In this document: positions 1 to 6,872 of the stretch, one piece after another
Layout: each line of letters opens with the position of its first letter
Position numbering within the stretch: position 1 is the first letter of the stretch
Assembly: GCA_043801935.1 (NCBI GenBank)
Contig: JAZDLO010000069.1
Coordinates: forward strand, 1-17,050
DNA from: JAZDLO01 sp043801935
GTDB lineage: Bacteria > Actinomycetota > Thermoleophilia > RBG-16-64-13
Reading direction: 5' to 3'
Length of the DNA: 17,050 nt
Translations under genes and position numbers: made by a program
Notes under the pieces: model-generated
What the model saw: only the letters and a program-made list of their open reading frames with translations
Told to the model about the DNA's origin: nothing
The model's database searches: none

Positions 1-525
1 TATGCGCCTCATCAGCGTCTTGGGCACGCGGCGTCCCGCCACATGACCGACGATCACGGCGAGCGCGTTGGCAAGGACCATGCCGACTGTGGCTCCCACC
101 CACACCCCCACTGAGCTGAGCAGGCTGTCCCCGAAGCGCGCTCCGAGCGACAGGGTCGCCAACTGAGTCTTGTCCCCGATCTCGGCCAGGAGGAAGGCGC
201 CCGTCACGGCCAGGATGACGTATTTGTCGCTCCGAACCTCGCACTCCTCGGCCTCCTCGGGCTTGTCTTTGGCCAGGAGGTTCCATAGACCGAAAGCCAG
301 GAAGAGGCCACCGGCCCCGATTTTCACGGCCGTGACGGGGATGAAGCGTCCGGCGACTACTCCGATGACCACCGCGATGAGGTTGAGCACCGCGATGGCG
401 AGAGCCACCCCGATCAGGACCTTGCGCGCCGGGAATCGGCAGGCCAGCGATAGGGTCAGCAGCTGGGTCTTGTCGGCCATCTCAGCGATGGTCACGAGGA
501 CGAAGGCAGTGATGAAGGCGGTCAT
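1..525 (-). CDS. GDT1/UPF0016 family cation transporter, 3' end cut by window
   Basis: The gene runs off the left edge: 175 codons are visible with no stop. The family (TMEM165/GDT1, MneA-like) consists of membrane proteins that export or exchange Mn2+ or Ca2+. Its hallmark is two E-x-G-D-(K/R)-T motifs in a duplicated three-helix unit. Both are here: EMADKTQ near residue 13 (Ala in place of Gly) and EIGDKTQ near residue 111. They sit in hydrophobic helices joined by a polar loop rich in Glu and Lys. The ATG at 525 gives the usual short N-terminus (MTAFITAFVLVTIAEM). There is no Shine-Dalgarno before it. Instead TGC-TATCAT, an extended -10, lies 7 bases upstream, so the mRNA may be leaderless. 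I looked for a yybP-ykoY manganese riboswitch upstream and did not recognise one. The family call is firm; the ion is inferred. Confidence 0.9.
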   Translation of the reverse strand, partial: MTAFITAFVLVTIAEMADKTQLLTLSLACRFPARKVLIGVALAIAVLNLIAVVIGVVAGRFIPVTAVKIGAGGLFLAFGLWNLLAKDKPEEAEECEVRSDKYVILAVTGAFLLAEIGDKTQLATLSLGARFGDSLLSSVGVWVGATVGMVLANALAVIVGHVAGRRVPKTLMRRI

Positions 526-532
526 CGCCCGG

Positions 533-541
533 ATGATAGCA
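533..541 (-). promoter_or_regulatory. Extended -10 promoter of the GDT1 gene, probably leaderless
   Basis: On the minus strand the sequence reads TGC-TATCAT, then seven bases, then ATG at 525. A transcript starting 6-7 bases after the -10 would begin at or next to the start codon. No good -35 was seen at 16-18 bases. This is inferred from sequence only. Confidence 0.4.
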
Positions 542-596
542 GGAGGGTGGTCGGTACGCGGGGCTGCGGCCTGGGCCGGTCGCCCAGGCGTCCAGG

Positions 597-626
597 TCGA
601 CCCTGGTCGGCCCACTGGGTTACACT
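597..626 (+). promoter_or_regulatory. Sigma-70-like promoter of the YchF-like gene
   Basis: TCGACC (597-602) and TACACT (621-626) are separated by 18 bases and lie about 60 bases before the TTG start at 687. The -35 overlaps the perfect palindrome GGTCGACC (595-602), which could be an operator or chance. A GC-rich stem (GCGGCGCCGC) follows in the leader. Confidence 0.4.
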
Positions 627-686
627 GGGGCCGGATTGCGGCGCCGCCGCGTTGTACCGGATCGTGGTCTCTAGGGGAGATAAGGC

Positions 687-1697
687 TTGGAAGCGCGCAT
701 CATCGGGCTAAAGGGGTGCGGGAAGACCACTCTTGTGGCGGCACTGGCCGATGGCCGGGGCGAAGGGCACATCGCCACCGTCCACGTGGGGGATGCCCGG
801 GTGCGCGCTCTCTCAGAGATCTTCCAACCCAAGAAAACCACCTTCGCGGAGTTCACGGTGCGAGAGGTGGCTTGGACCGAGGCCAGCGCACGCAAGGGCG
901 AGATGGAGCGCTATCTGGATGCGTTGGCCGGCGGGCAGGTGTATCTGCACGTGCTCCGCGCGTTTGACAGCCCCGTGCTGGGAGAGCCGGTCCATCCAGA
1001 GGCGGATCTGGAGGAACTCGACCGCGAATTCCTGCTGTTCGATCTGATCCGGGTGGAGCGGGCCTTCGAGCGGGCCAAGAAGGCGCCGCTCCCCGACAAC
1101 GCTAGAAAGGCCCTCGCCCGATGCCAGGAGGCGTTGGAGGCGGAGATCCCGCTCCGCAAGGTGGACTTCGACGAAGGTCAATCGGGTCTCATCCGTGGGT
1201 ACCAGTTCCTCACCCTCACCCCTCAGTTGTTGGTGGTGAACACGGAGTCGGAGAGCTTGTGGGACGCTTCATCGCTCGCTTCGACGGCGCGGGGACGGCA
1301 GATGCTGACGTTCCCCTTTGCGGATGCCCTTGAAGTAGCCCGACTCTCGGTGGAAGAGCAAGAGGAGTACGCCGCCGCTCTGGGCCTACCCGGTCCGGCC
1401 GGCGAAGTGGTCTCACAAGGGGCATTCAAGCAGCTGGGCCTCATCAGCTTCCTTACCATCGGTAGCGACGAGGTGCGAGCGTGGCCCATCCGGGCGGGCG
1501 AGACCGCCCGGGAGGCGGCCGGGGCCGTCCATTCCGACATCCAGCGCGGTTTCATCCGGGCGGAAGTGGTCTCGTACGACGACTTCATGCGCCACGGCAA
1601 CATGAAGGCCTGCCGAGAAGCGGGGGTCCTCAGGGTCGAAGGCAAGGACTACATCGTCGCGGACGGCGATATCATCAACTTCCGTTTCAACGTGTAG
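687..1697 (+). CDS. Diverged YchF/Obg-like P-loop protein with C-terminal TGS (DUF933) domain
   Basis: The protein has 336 residues, against about 363 for canonical YchF, a ribosome-associated ATPase of the Obg/TRAFAC class. A Walker A motif, GLKGCGKT, is at residues 7-14; canonical YchF has a GLPNVGKS-type P-loop. The following text (VRALSEIFQPKKTT) matches the YchF segment after the P-loop. The DxAG switch II motif is missing. A possible G4 equivalent is LLVVNTES, where YchF has an NxxE motif. The last 90 or so residues, with VRAWPIR, GFIRAEVVSYDDF and the terminal GKDYIVADGDIINFRFNV, are a strong match to the YchF C-terminal TGS domain. The TTG start is set by AGGGGAGA at 673-680, six bases upstream. 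It is probably a paralogue, with the true ychF elsewhere. Nucleotide binding is likely, but hydrolysis and role are unknown. Confidence 0.8.
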   Translation: MEARIIGLKGCGKTTLVAALADGRGEGHIATVHVGDARVRALSEIFQPKKTTFAEFTVREVAWTEASARKGEMERYLDALAGGQVYLHVLRAFDSPVLGEPVHPEADLEELDREFLLFDLIRVERAFERAKKAPLPDNARKALARCQEALEAEIPLRKVDFDEGQSGLIRGYQFLTLTPQLLVVNTESESLWDASSLASTARGRQMLTFPFADALEVARLSVEEQEEYAAALGLPGPAGEVVSQGAFKQLGLISFLTIGSDEVRAWPIRAGETAREAAGAVHSDIQRGFIRAEVVSYDDFMRHGNMKACREAGVLRVEGKDYIVADGDIINFRFNV

Positions 1698-1701
1698 GGA
1701 G

Positions 1702-1780
1702 GGCCAAACCCGATGTTCGCTCTCTCCGCGCGCGGAACACCCGGGCGCGACTGCTGCGTGAGCGCACATCGGGTTTGGCC
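1702..1780. repeat. Inverted repeat in convergent intergenic region
   Basis: The arms 1702-1722 and 1760-1780 pair at 20 of 21 positions, including a perfect 15-bp run (GGCCAAACCCGATGT / ACATCGGGTTTGGCC), around a 37-base loop. The element starts five bases after the stop of the YchF-like gene. It could form a stem in RNA from either strand and so limit read-through between the convergent genes. No T-tract follows on either side, so it is not a standard intrinsic terminator. Confidence 0.75.
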
Positions 1781-1845
1781 GGCCATTCGGCGCGCGGAAA
1801 CACCCGGGCGCATCTGCTGGGCGAACGGGCACCGGGTTAGGCCGG
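1728..1845. repeat. Two degenerate tandem copies of a unit of about 55 bp
   Basis: Copy 1 is 1728-1782 and copy 2 is 1790-1845. Both begin GCGCGCGGAA(A)CACCCGGGCGC and end in related text (CATCGGGTTTGGCCGG and CACCGGGTTAGGCCGG; 24 of the last 31 bases agree). The inverted-repeat arm at 1702-1722 is a third, reversed copy of the tail. Copy 2 enters the 3' end of the Nudix gene and supplies its TAA stop. This looks like a dispersed intergenic repeat family, but only a genome search could show that. Confidence 0.75.
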
Positions 1846-2844
1846 CGTCCGTCCTGCGGGCGGACGGCTACCGGCGAAGCCCCGGGCCGAGTGGTACATG
1901 GCCTTGTCGAAGAAGACCGCAAAACGACTTTGCAGCTCCATCGCCCGGTAGGTATCCACCGGTCTCTGCCACACCCCCTGAGAGCGGGCGTAGGTCCAGA
2001 TGTGCTTCTTCAGGAGCATCAGCGCCGATAGCAGCTCGTGGAAATCAACCCCTTGCGACTGTCTCCGCGCTCCCAGCTCTCGGTAAAACGTCCTGATCTC
2101 TTCTTCGGTGCTCTCACCCTCGAGCCATCTTCCCAGCTGCTGCAGCCCCGCGGTGCATCCCGCGAGCAGGAGATCGGGATCGAGCTGCCGATATCCGGCC
2201 GTAGTGTGGTTGGAACGCACATCGGCCAGCCACAACCGGGCTACGTACCCGGCGTGCTCGCTCACAAAGCCGACCAGCGTGTCGGAGAGCATCGCCGCTC
2301 CCGGCTCATCCTCGAGCCGGTAGAACGAGTCGTGGATGGCCCAGTCGTCCACGTGGAGATCGGCGCACAGTCGAATGGCCTTCTCGTTGGATGGGAACGC
2401 GAGTGGCGGCAGCTGATCGATGGGGAAGTAGTTCACTTCCTCGGCGTCGTCCCCAGGAAGCTCCACCCCCGCCAGCTTCTCTACCTCAAAGGTGACGACC
2501 AGGAGATCGCCGTAATATGAACTGCTCCAAGAATCTGCGTCGATCAGCCGGAAGACGCGACCGCGGACGCCCGTCTCCTCGCGTAACTCCCGCAGAGCTG
2601 CTTCGGCGATGGTCTCGCCCATCTCGGCGAAGCCGATCGGCAGGCACCACATCCCTTTGTTGGGTCGGAACTTGCGCCTGACCAGCAGCACCCGACGCTC
2701 TGCGTCCAGCACCAGTGCGGCAGCTGCCGGGAGGGGGTTCTGGTAGAAGACCGTCCCGCACACCGAGCAGACCTCACGGGGACGATTCCCGATGGTCTGC
2801 ACGTCGATCCGGCCGCCGCACTTGGAGCAGAAGAGTGTGTCCAT
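1837..2844 (-). CDS. Zinc-ribbon Nudix hydrolase fused to RsbRD_N-like helical domain
   Basis: The protein has 335 residues in three parts. Residues 6-29 form a zinc ribbon (C6, C9, C26, C29). A Nudix domain of the COG1051 type follows, with the QNPLPA entry and a perfect Nudix box at 71-93 (G-x5-E-x7-RE-L-x-EE-x-G-V). Such enzymes hydrolyse nucleoside diphosphates linked to another group, such as ADP-ribose or NADH; the substrate cannot be read here. Residues of about 176-325 form an all-helical region (LARLW-type start, TFYRELGARRQSQGVDF, LLKKHIWTY) resembling the RsbRD_N domain of stressosome proteins and some sensor kinases. That assignment is from pattern memory. The fusion is unusual, since most Nudix proteins end near residue 160. 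ATG 2844 is chosen because the ribbon begins right after it. A TTG at 2874 is an in-frame alternative. CATAGT lies 7 bases before the ATG, with no clear ribosome-binding site. Confidence 0.85.
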   Translation of the reverse strand: MDTLFCSKCGGRIDVQTIGNRPREVCSVCGTVFYQNPLPAAAALVLDAERRVLLVRRKFRPNKGMWCLPIGFAEMGETIAEAALRELREETGVRGRVFRLIDADSWSSSYYGDLLVVTFEVEKLAGVELPGDDAEEVNYFPIDQLPPLAFPSNEKAIRLCADLHVDDWAIHDSFYRLEDEPGAAMLSDTLVGFVSEHAGYVARLWLADVRSNHTTAGYRQLDPDLLLAGCTAGLQQLGRWLEGESTEEEIRTFYRELGARRQSQGVDFHELLSALMLLKKHIWTYARSQGVWQRPVDTYRAMELQSRFAVFFDKAMYHSARGFAGSRPPAGRTPA

Positions 2845-2898
2845 GTCGCGTACTATGCCCGAGGAGCGGCTCAAGCTACACCCCGGCGGGACAGGGAG

Positions 2899-3705
2899 CT
2901 AGCTGATGGGCTCCTCCGCAGCTTGAAGATACACGTGGGAGCCCGAATCGTGGGTGTACCGGGCAAGAGTGGCTCCCAGCTCGGGAGGGCACTCGCGTAC
3001 CTTGCCCAACTGCGTCTTGCCGGCCGTGACGACCTCGCCGATGGAGACCACCGGGTCGCTGATGAACAGGAGGGAGATGGTGGTCCCGCTCATTTCCTCC
3101 GGACGGATATCGATCTGGACGTCATCGTACTTGCCGTACAGCTTGTACTCCTTGACCCCGGTGACGATCCCGGATACCGGTGAGGTGACAGGAGATCCCG
3201 GCAGCGCCCCTACCAGGACGGAACTGGTGGGCGCACCCCCCTCTCCGTGTAGCAGGTAGTAGCGCACCGACGGCTCACCAGAGAAGATGCTACGAAAGAA
3301 GCGGACCACCGAGTTGGCGTTCGCTTGGTCGCCGATGGGAGACAGGGCGACCGCGCGTTCGTCGCTCACCGGTTGGTAGGCGATGATTGTGGCGTCTTGG
3401 GCGGCGACCGGCAGCAGGAGGTTGCGATCGCCAAGGCGGGCGAAGGCGGGACGCCCTTCGCCGGTGGCGACGACCGGCGCCGATGGGGACGGAGTGCCAC
3501 TCACCAAGAGGTTCTGCGTGCTTACCTGCGCAGTCGATCCGCCCGCGGAAGTACCGATGATGATGCCCGCGACGATCAGGCACAACGCAGCAAACCCCAG
3601 GGCGAACCGGATCCGTCGCCTGCGGTACAACGTCGCAAGACGTCTTTGGCGCCTGAGCAGCTGTTCCTGGCGCAACGATTCCGGTGCGGTTACCCCTTCT
3701 CGCAT
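2899..3705 (-). CDS. Membrane-anchored protein with degenerate M23/LytM-like domain
   Basis: The protein has 268 residues. An Arg-rich cytoplasmic segment (RRQRRLATLYRRRRIR) precedes one transmembrane helix (about residues 34-52), so roughly 215 residues should lie outside the membrane. A Ser/Pro/Ala linker follows. The C-terminal part (SPVSGIVTGVKEYKLYGKY, DPVVSIGEVVTAGKTQLGKV, GSHVYLQ) has the rhythm of an M23/LytM beta-barrel. The zinc ligands of M23 (HxxxD, HxH) are not in place, so hydrolase activity is unlikely and a regulatory or scaffold role is more plausible. The start is ATG 3705; TTG 3714 also fits, with a weak AGGTG before it. TGC-TAACTT sits 7 bases before the ATG, a leaderless arrangement. 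The gap to the downstream Nudix gene is about 54 bases on the same strand. Confidence is high for a gene and a membrane anchor, low for the fold. Confidence 0.7.
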   Translation of the reverse strand: MREGVTAPESLRQEQLLRRQRRLATLYRRRRIRFALGFAALCLIVAGIIIGTSAGGSTAQVSTQNLLVSGTPSPSAPVVATGEGRPAFARLGDRNLLLPVAAQDATIIAYQPVSDERAVALSPIGDQANANSVVRFFRSIFSGEPSVRYYLLHGEGGAPTSSVLVGALPGSPVTSPVSGIVTGVKEYKLYGKYDDVQIDIRPEEMSGTTISLLFISDPVVSIGEVVTAGKTQLGKVRECPPELGATLARYTHDSGSHVYLQAAEEPIS

Positions 3706-3831
3706 TGACTTCAAGTTAGCACCTTAGTGCCGCATTGCCCAGTTGAGCGCCTCTCAAGCGCCCGCGCGCGAGAGTCCGGAGGCTGCTAATCTTGTAAATA
3801 GAGGCACGTCACCCTGGGGATGAGACCAGCG

Positions 3832-3842
3832 AGAAGGAGGGG
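3832..3842 (+). promoter_or_regulatory. Strong Shine-Dalgarno fixing a GTG start
   Basis: GAAGGAGGGG with an AGGAGG core at 3835-3840 lies five bases before GTG 3846. This fixes a non-ATG start for the permease. An extended -10-like TGC-TAATCT is at 3784-3792, but no convincing -35 accompanies it. Confidence 0.7.
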
Positions 3843-3845
3843 TAG

Positions 3846-5009
3846 GTGCGGATCACCATACCGCGTTGGGTCCAGCTTGTATTGATCCCCGTCGCGATCT
3901 TCGTTGCGCTCTATTTCAGTCGTGAGGCCAGTCACGCCGTCTGGGTGTTCCTCGTCTCGGCCATCATCGCGTTGTTCCTCAATCCTGTGGTGCGGGCCAT
4001 GCGCCGCCTCAAGTGTCCGCGTTGGCTGGGCGTCCCCATCGTCTATATAGCCTTCATAGCGGTGATCGTCGTGGTGATCATCTTCTTGGGACCTCCGCTC
4101 GTCCGGCAGTTCCAGCGCCTCTTTGACGCCGTTCCCGGATGGCTCACCTCTTTGAACGGGCTTCTGGCCGATCTCGAGAGTTGGCTCGCCACTCACGGTA
4201 TCGAGGTCAGTCTCCAGCTCAACACACGCGACATCGTCGACTGGCTTCAGACGCACGGAGCCCAATCGGTCGGGACCCTGTTCTCGGTGGGCGTGAGCGT
4301 GGTCGGCATCGTCGTCAATCTCTTCCTGACGGTGGTCGTAAGCTTCTACATGCTCATCGACGGCAACCGGATCTTTCGCTTCATCCGCCGCTTGGCGCCC
4401 GGGGAACCGCAGGTCAAGGAGGATTACACGCAGGGCCTGCAGACGGCCTTCAGCCGGTTCGTCCGCGGCCAGGCCTTGCTGGGTGCCACCATCGGGCTGG
4501 CCAGCGGCCTGGCCATGTGGGTCCTCAGTTGGGATGTGGTGGGGGTTTGGCCCGAGGCCGGCCAATATGCCCTGCTTTTCGGCTTCTGGGCCGGGGTGAC
4601 CGAGGTCATCCCCTATATAGGTCCGTGGCTGGGGGCCGTTCCGCCCGTCATGGCCGCCTTCTTCCACTCGCCTGTCACCGCGTTGTGGGTCATCGTCATC
4701 TTCTTTGTGATCCAGCTGCTGGAGAGCCATGTCCTTGCTCCGAATATCGTGGGCAGTTCGGTGGGCGTCCATCCCCTGGTGGTCATCTTTGCTCTCCTCG
4801 CCGGCGCTCAGATCGGGGGGATCCTAGGGATGATCGCGTCGCTTCCGCTGCTGGCCCTGCTCAGGCATACGCTGACCTTCTACGATTTTCGGATTTCGCG
4901 GGCTCCGTGGGCCGGGGACGACGGTATTGCGCTCATCCCCGCCCGGTCGGGCGCACCTCCGCCCCGGCGGGTCAAGCCCGAGGTGCCGACCGAGGCGCCG
5001 GATGAGTGA
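3846..5009 (+). CDS. AI-2E family (PerM-like) membrane permease
   Basis: The protein has 387 residues, the normal length for the AI-2E transporter (PF01594) family. It has two N-terminal hydrophobic helices with a Leu-Asn-Pro turn (ALFLNPVVRAMRR), a third helix, an extracytoplasmic amphipathic region, then the conserved hydrophobic C-terminal half. That half includes the family signatures PYIGPWLGAVPP (around residue 254) and PNIVGSSVGVHPLVVIFALLAG. The polar Pro/Arg-rich tail of about 25 residues is probably cytoplasmic. Family members include TqsA-type exporters and Na+/H+ antiporters as well as uncharacterised proteins, so the substrate cannot be inferred. The inositol-lipid operon begins 153 bases downstream with its own promoter. 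The permease is therefore probably a separate unit, although read-through is possible. Confidence 0.92.
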   Translation: MRITIPRWVQLVLIPVAIFVALYFSREASHAVWVFLVSAIIALFLNPVVRAMRRLKCPRWLGVPIVYIAFIAVIVVVIIFLGPPLVRQFQRLFDAVPGWLTSLNGLLADLESWLATHGIEVSLQLNTRDIVDWLQTHGAQSVGTLFSVGVSVVGIVVNLFLTVVVSFYMLIDGNRIFRFIRRLAPGEPQVKEDYTQGLQTAFSRFVRGQALLGATIGLASGLAMWVLSWDVVGVWPEAGQYALLFGFWAGVTEVIPYIGPWLGAVPPVMAAFFHSPVTALWVIVIFFVIQLLESHVLAPNIVGSSVGVHPLVVIFALLAGAQIGGILGMIASLPLLALLRHTLTFYDFRISRAPWAGDDGIALIPARSGAPPPRRVKPEVPTEAPDE

Positions 5010-5085
5010 CACCACCCCGGCAGTGCGCCGCGTCGAGCGATCCGCCACCCGCGCCGGGAGAAGCAGGGGCCGGCCGTCGAGTCGT

Positions 5086-5114
5086 TTGTGGAGGGTGGTC
5101 GATACTGTTACAAT
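5086..5114 (+). promoter_or_regulatory. Sigma-70-like promoter of the inositol-lipid operon
   Basis: TTGTGG (5086-5091) and TACAAT (5109-5114) are separated by exactly 17 bases. Transcription would begin near 5121, about 40 bases before the first ATG at 5163. It is the best promoter match on the plus strand in this window. Confidence 0.55.
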
Positions 5115-5162
5115 CGCCATTCGCCGGTACAGGTAACCCGGCAACCCGGACAGTAGCAGGTA

Positions 5163-5777
5163 ATGGAGAGCATTCGCGAGTTTTTCGGGATTCAGCTACG
5201 CAGGGGTTTCACGCCGATGTTGTCGGCCCTGCAGTGGCTCAAGGTCACCCCTAATCAGGTCACCATAGCCGGGACCGTCCTCAACGTGGCGGCGGCCGCG
5301 CTGGTGGCTACCGATCACCTGATCTATGCCGGCATCGTCTTTCTGGTGGCCGGATGCTTTGACATGCTCGACGGAGCTCTAGCCCGCCTGGCCAAGAAAG
5401 TAACTCCCTTCGGGGCGTTCCTCGACTCCACGCTCGACCGGGTCTCCGAAGGGGTCATGCTTGCCGCCATCGCCTACCTGCTGGCCGTCCAGGGGCGCTC
5501 GATCGATGTGGCTCTGGTGGTGTTGGCGCTTCTCGGGAGCGTCCTGGTAAGTTACACTCGGGCGCGGGCGGAGAGTCTGGGGCTGGAGTGCAAGGTGGGG
5601 CTCATGAGCAGGCCCGAGCGGGTCATCCTCATAGCCCTGGGACTCTTCTTCAACGTGTTGTCCTACGTGATCTACATAATGCTGGCCCTGACCGCTTTCA
5701 CGGTGATCCAGCGCGTCGTCCACACCTACCGGCAACTTGGAAGGCAAAAGGAACGGGGAGGATTCGTTGAGCGATAA
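5163..5777 (+). CDS. CDP-alcohol phosphatidyltransferase, probable phosphatidylinositol-phosphate synthase
   Basis: The protein has 204 residues and about six hydrophobic helices. The family motif D-x2-D-G-x2-A-R-x8-G-x3-D-x3-D is complete: D67, D70, G71, A74, R75, G84, D88, D92. These residues bind the metals and CDP-diacylglycerol. The later text RARAESLGLECKVGLMSRPERV matches PIP synthase (Mycobacterium PgsA1 type) and archaetidylinositol-phosphate synthase better than phosphatidylglycerol-phosphate synthase. The proposed reaction is CDP-diacylglycerol plus inositol-3-phosphate giving phosphatidylinositol phosphate and CMP at the cytoplasmic membrane. Support comes from the next gene, which makes inositol-3-phosphate and starts inside this gene's last codons. 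The motif alone would also allow another CDP-alcohol phosphotransferase. The Shine-Dalgarno (AGCAGG) is weak and close to the ATG. Confidence 0.88.
   Translation: MESIREFFGIQLRRGFTPMLSALQWLKVTPNQVTIAGTVLNVAAAALVATDHLIYAGIVFLVAGCFDMLDGALARLAKKVTPFGAFLDSTLDRVSEGVMLAAIAYLLAVQGRSIDVALVVLALLGSVLVSYTRARAESLGLECKVGLMSRPERVILIALGLFFNVLSYVIYIMLALTAFTVIQRVVHTYRQLGRQKERGGFVER
5755..5762 (+). promoter_or_regulatory. Ribosome-binding site deciding the ino1 TTG start
   Basis: GGGGAGGA precedes TTG 5767 by four bases. It rules in the TTG that yields MSDKVRVAIIGVG over an upstream in-frame TTG at 5737. The site lies inside the end of the PIP synthase gene, so the two genes are translationally coupled. Confidence 0.75.
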
Positions 5778-6852
5778 AGTACGGGTAGCCATCATCGGGG
5801 TGGGCAACTGTGCATCCTCCTTCGTGCAGGGGGTGCATTTCTACCGCAACGCCAAGCCGGAAGAGTTCGTGCCCGGCCTCATGCATGTGGACCTGGGCGG
5901 ATATCACATCTCCGACATCGAGTTCACCTGTGCCTTCGACATCGATAAGACCAAAGTGCGCAAAGACCTATCTCAGGCCATCTGGGGGGGCAAGAACTGC
6001 ACGGTCAAGTTCGCCGACGTCCCCGAGATGGGGGTCAACGTCTACCGGGGCATGACTCACGACGGCTTGGGAAAGTATCTGTCGGAGGTCATCGAGAAGG
6101 CCCCTGGCCCGACAGACGACGTGGTGGGCATCCTCAAGGACACCAAGACCGACGTGGTGGTGAGCTACCTGCCCGTGGGCAGCGAGATGGCCACCAAGTG
6201 GTATGTGGATCAGGTTTTGGACGCCGGCTGCGCTTTCGTGAACTGCATCCCCGTCTTCATCGCCCGGGAGAAGTATTGGCAGGAACGCTTTGAAGAGCGT
6301 GGCCTCCCGGTCATCGGTGACGACATCAAGTCGCAGGTGGGCGCTACGATCGTGCACCGGGTCCTCACCCGGCTCATGCGCGAGCGGGGCGTGCGCCTGG
6401 AACGCACCTCCCAGCTCAACGTGGGTGGCAACACCGACTTCCTCAACATGCTCGAGCGCGAGCGTCTAGAGAGCAAGAAGATCTCCAAGACCAACTCGGT
6501 CACGTCGCAGCTCGACTACGATATGGGCAAGAAGAACATCCACATCGGTCCCTCCGACTATGTGGAGTGGCTGGACGACCGCAAGTGGGCGTACATTCGT
6601 ATGGAAGGCCGTACTTTCGGCGACGTTCCGCTCAACATCGAGCTGAAGCTGGAAGTGGTCGACTCGCCCAACTCGGCCGGTATCGTCATCGACGCCGTGC
6701 GCTGCGCGAAGTTGGCTCTCGACCGGGGTGTGTCGGGCGCGCTCTACGAGCCATCATCGTACTTCATGAAGTCACCCCCCATCCAGTACAGTGATGAAGA
6801 CGCCCGTCGCAAGACCGAGATGTTCATAGCCGGCGAATCCGTCTGCGAGTGA
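5767..6852 (+). CDS. ino1: Inositol-3-phosphate synthase, actinobacterial type
   Basis: The protein has 361 residues, close to the roughly 367 of mycobacterial Ino1. This NAD-dependent enzyme converts glucose-6-phosphate to 1L-myo-inositol-3-phosphate in the cytosol. The NAD-binding Rossmann motif GVGNCASS is at residues 11-18. Family blocks follow: GDDIKSQVGATIVHR, LNVGGNTDFLNM, SKKISKTNSVTSQ and IGPSDYVEWLDDRKWAY. All match the short actinobacterial/archaeal class rather than the roughly 500-residue eukaryotic enzymes. The start is TTG, overlapping the previous stop by 11 bases behind a strong ribosome-binding site. The product feeds the PIP synthase encoded just upstream. Inositol-3-phosphate could also go to mycothiol or other inositol solutes, but no mycothiol ligase or deacetylase is in this window. 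The gene is followed by a strong GC hairpin before the glycosyltransferase-PHP gene. Confidence 0.96.
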   Translation: MSDKVRVAIIGVGNCASSFVQGVHFYRNAKPEEFVPGLMHVDLGGYHISDIEFTCAFDIDKTKVRKDLSQAIWGGKNCTVKFADVPEMGVNVYRGMTHDGLGKYLSEVIEKAPGPTDDVVGILKDTKTDVVVSYLPVGSEMATKWYVDQVLDAGCAFVNCIPVFIAREKYWQERFEERGLPVIGDDIKSQVGATIVHRVLTRLMRERGVRLERTSQLNVGGNTDFLNMLERERLESKKISKTNSVTSQLDYDMGKKNIHIGPSDYVEWLDDRKWAYIRMEGRTFGDVPLNIELKLEVVDSPNSAGIVIDAVRCAKLALDRGVSGALYEPSSYFMKSPPIQYSDEDARRKTEMFIAGESVCE

Positions 6853-6872
6853 GCTGGAACAGACTGTGACTC

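Noticed and set aside
526..686. Possible yybP-ykoY manganese riboswitch upstream of the GDT1 gene
   Set aside because: No conserved core of the riboswitch was recognised, and the likely promoter leaves almost no leader.
170..967. Plus-strand open frame crossing the divergent promoter region
   Set aside because: It overlaps the GDT1 gene and the start of the YchF-like gene. Its sequence is low-complexity and no ribosome-binding site precedes it.
1713..2096. Plus-strand frame with an internally repeated peptide (HRVWPA / HRVRPA)
   Set aside because: The peptide repeat merely reflects the DNA repeat at 1728-1845, and the rest is antisense to the Nudix gene.
3786..4772. Long open frame on the minus strand (328 codons), rich in Asp, His and Arg
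   Set aside because: It is the antisense shadow of the AI-2E permease, with extreme composition and no family resemblance.
5006..5254. Small open frame overlapping the permease stop by ATGA
   Set aside because: It runs through the operon promoter into the PIP synthase gene in another frame and has no family resemblance.
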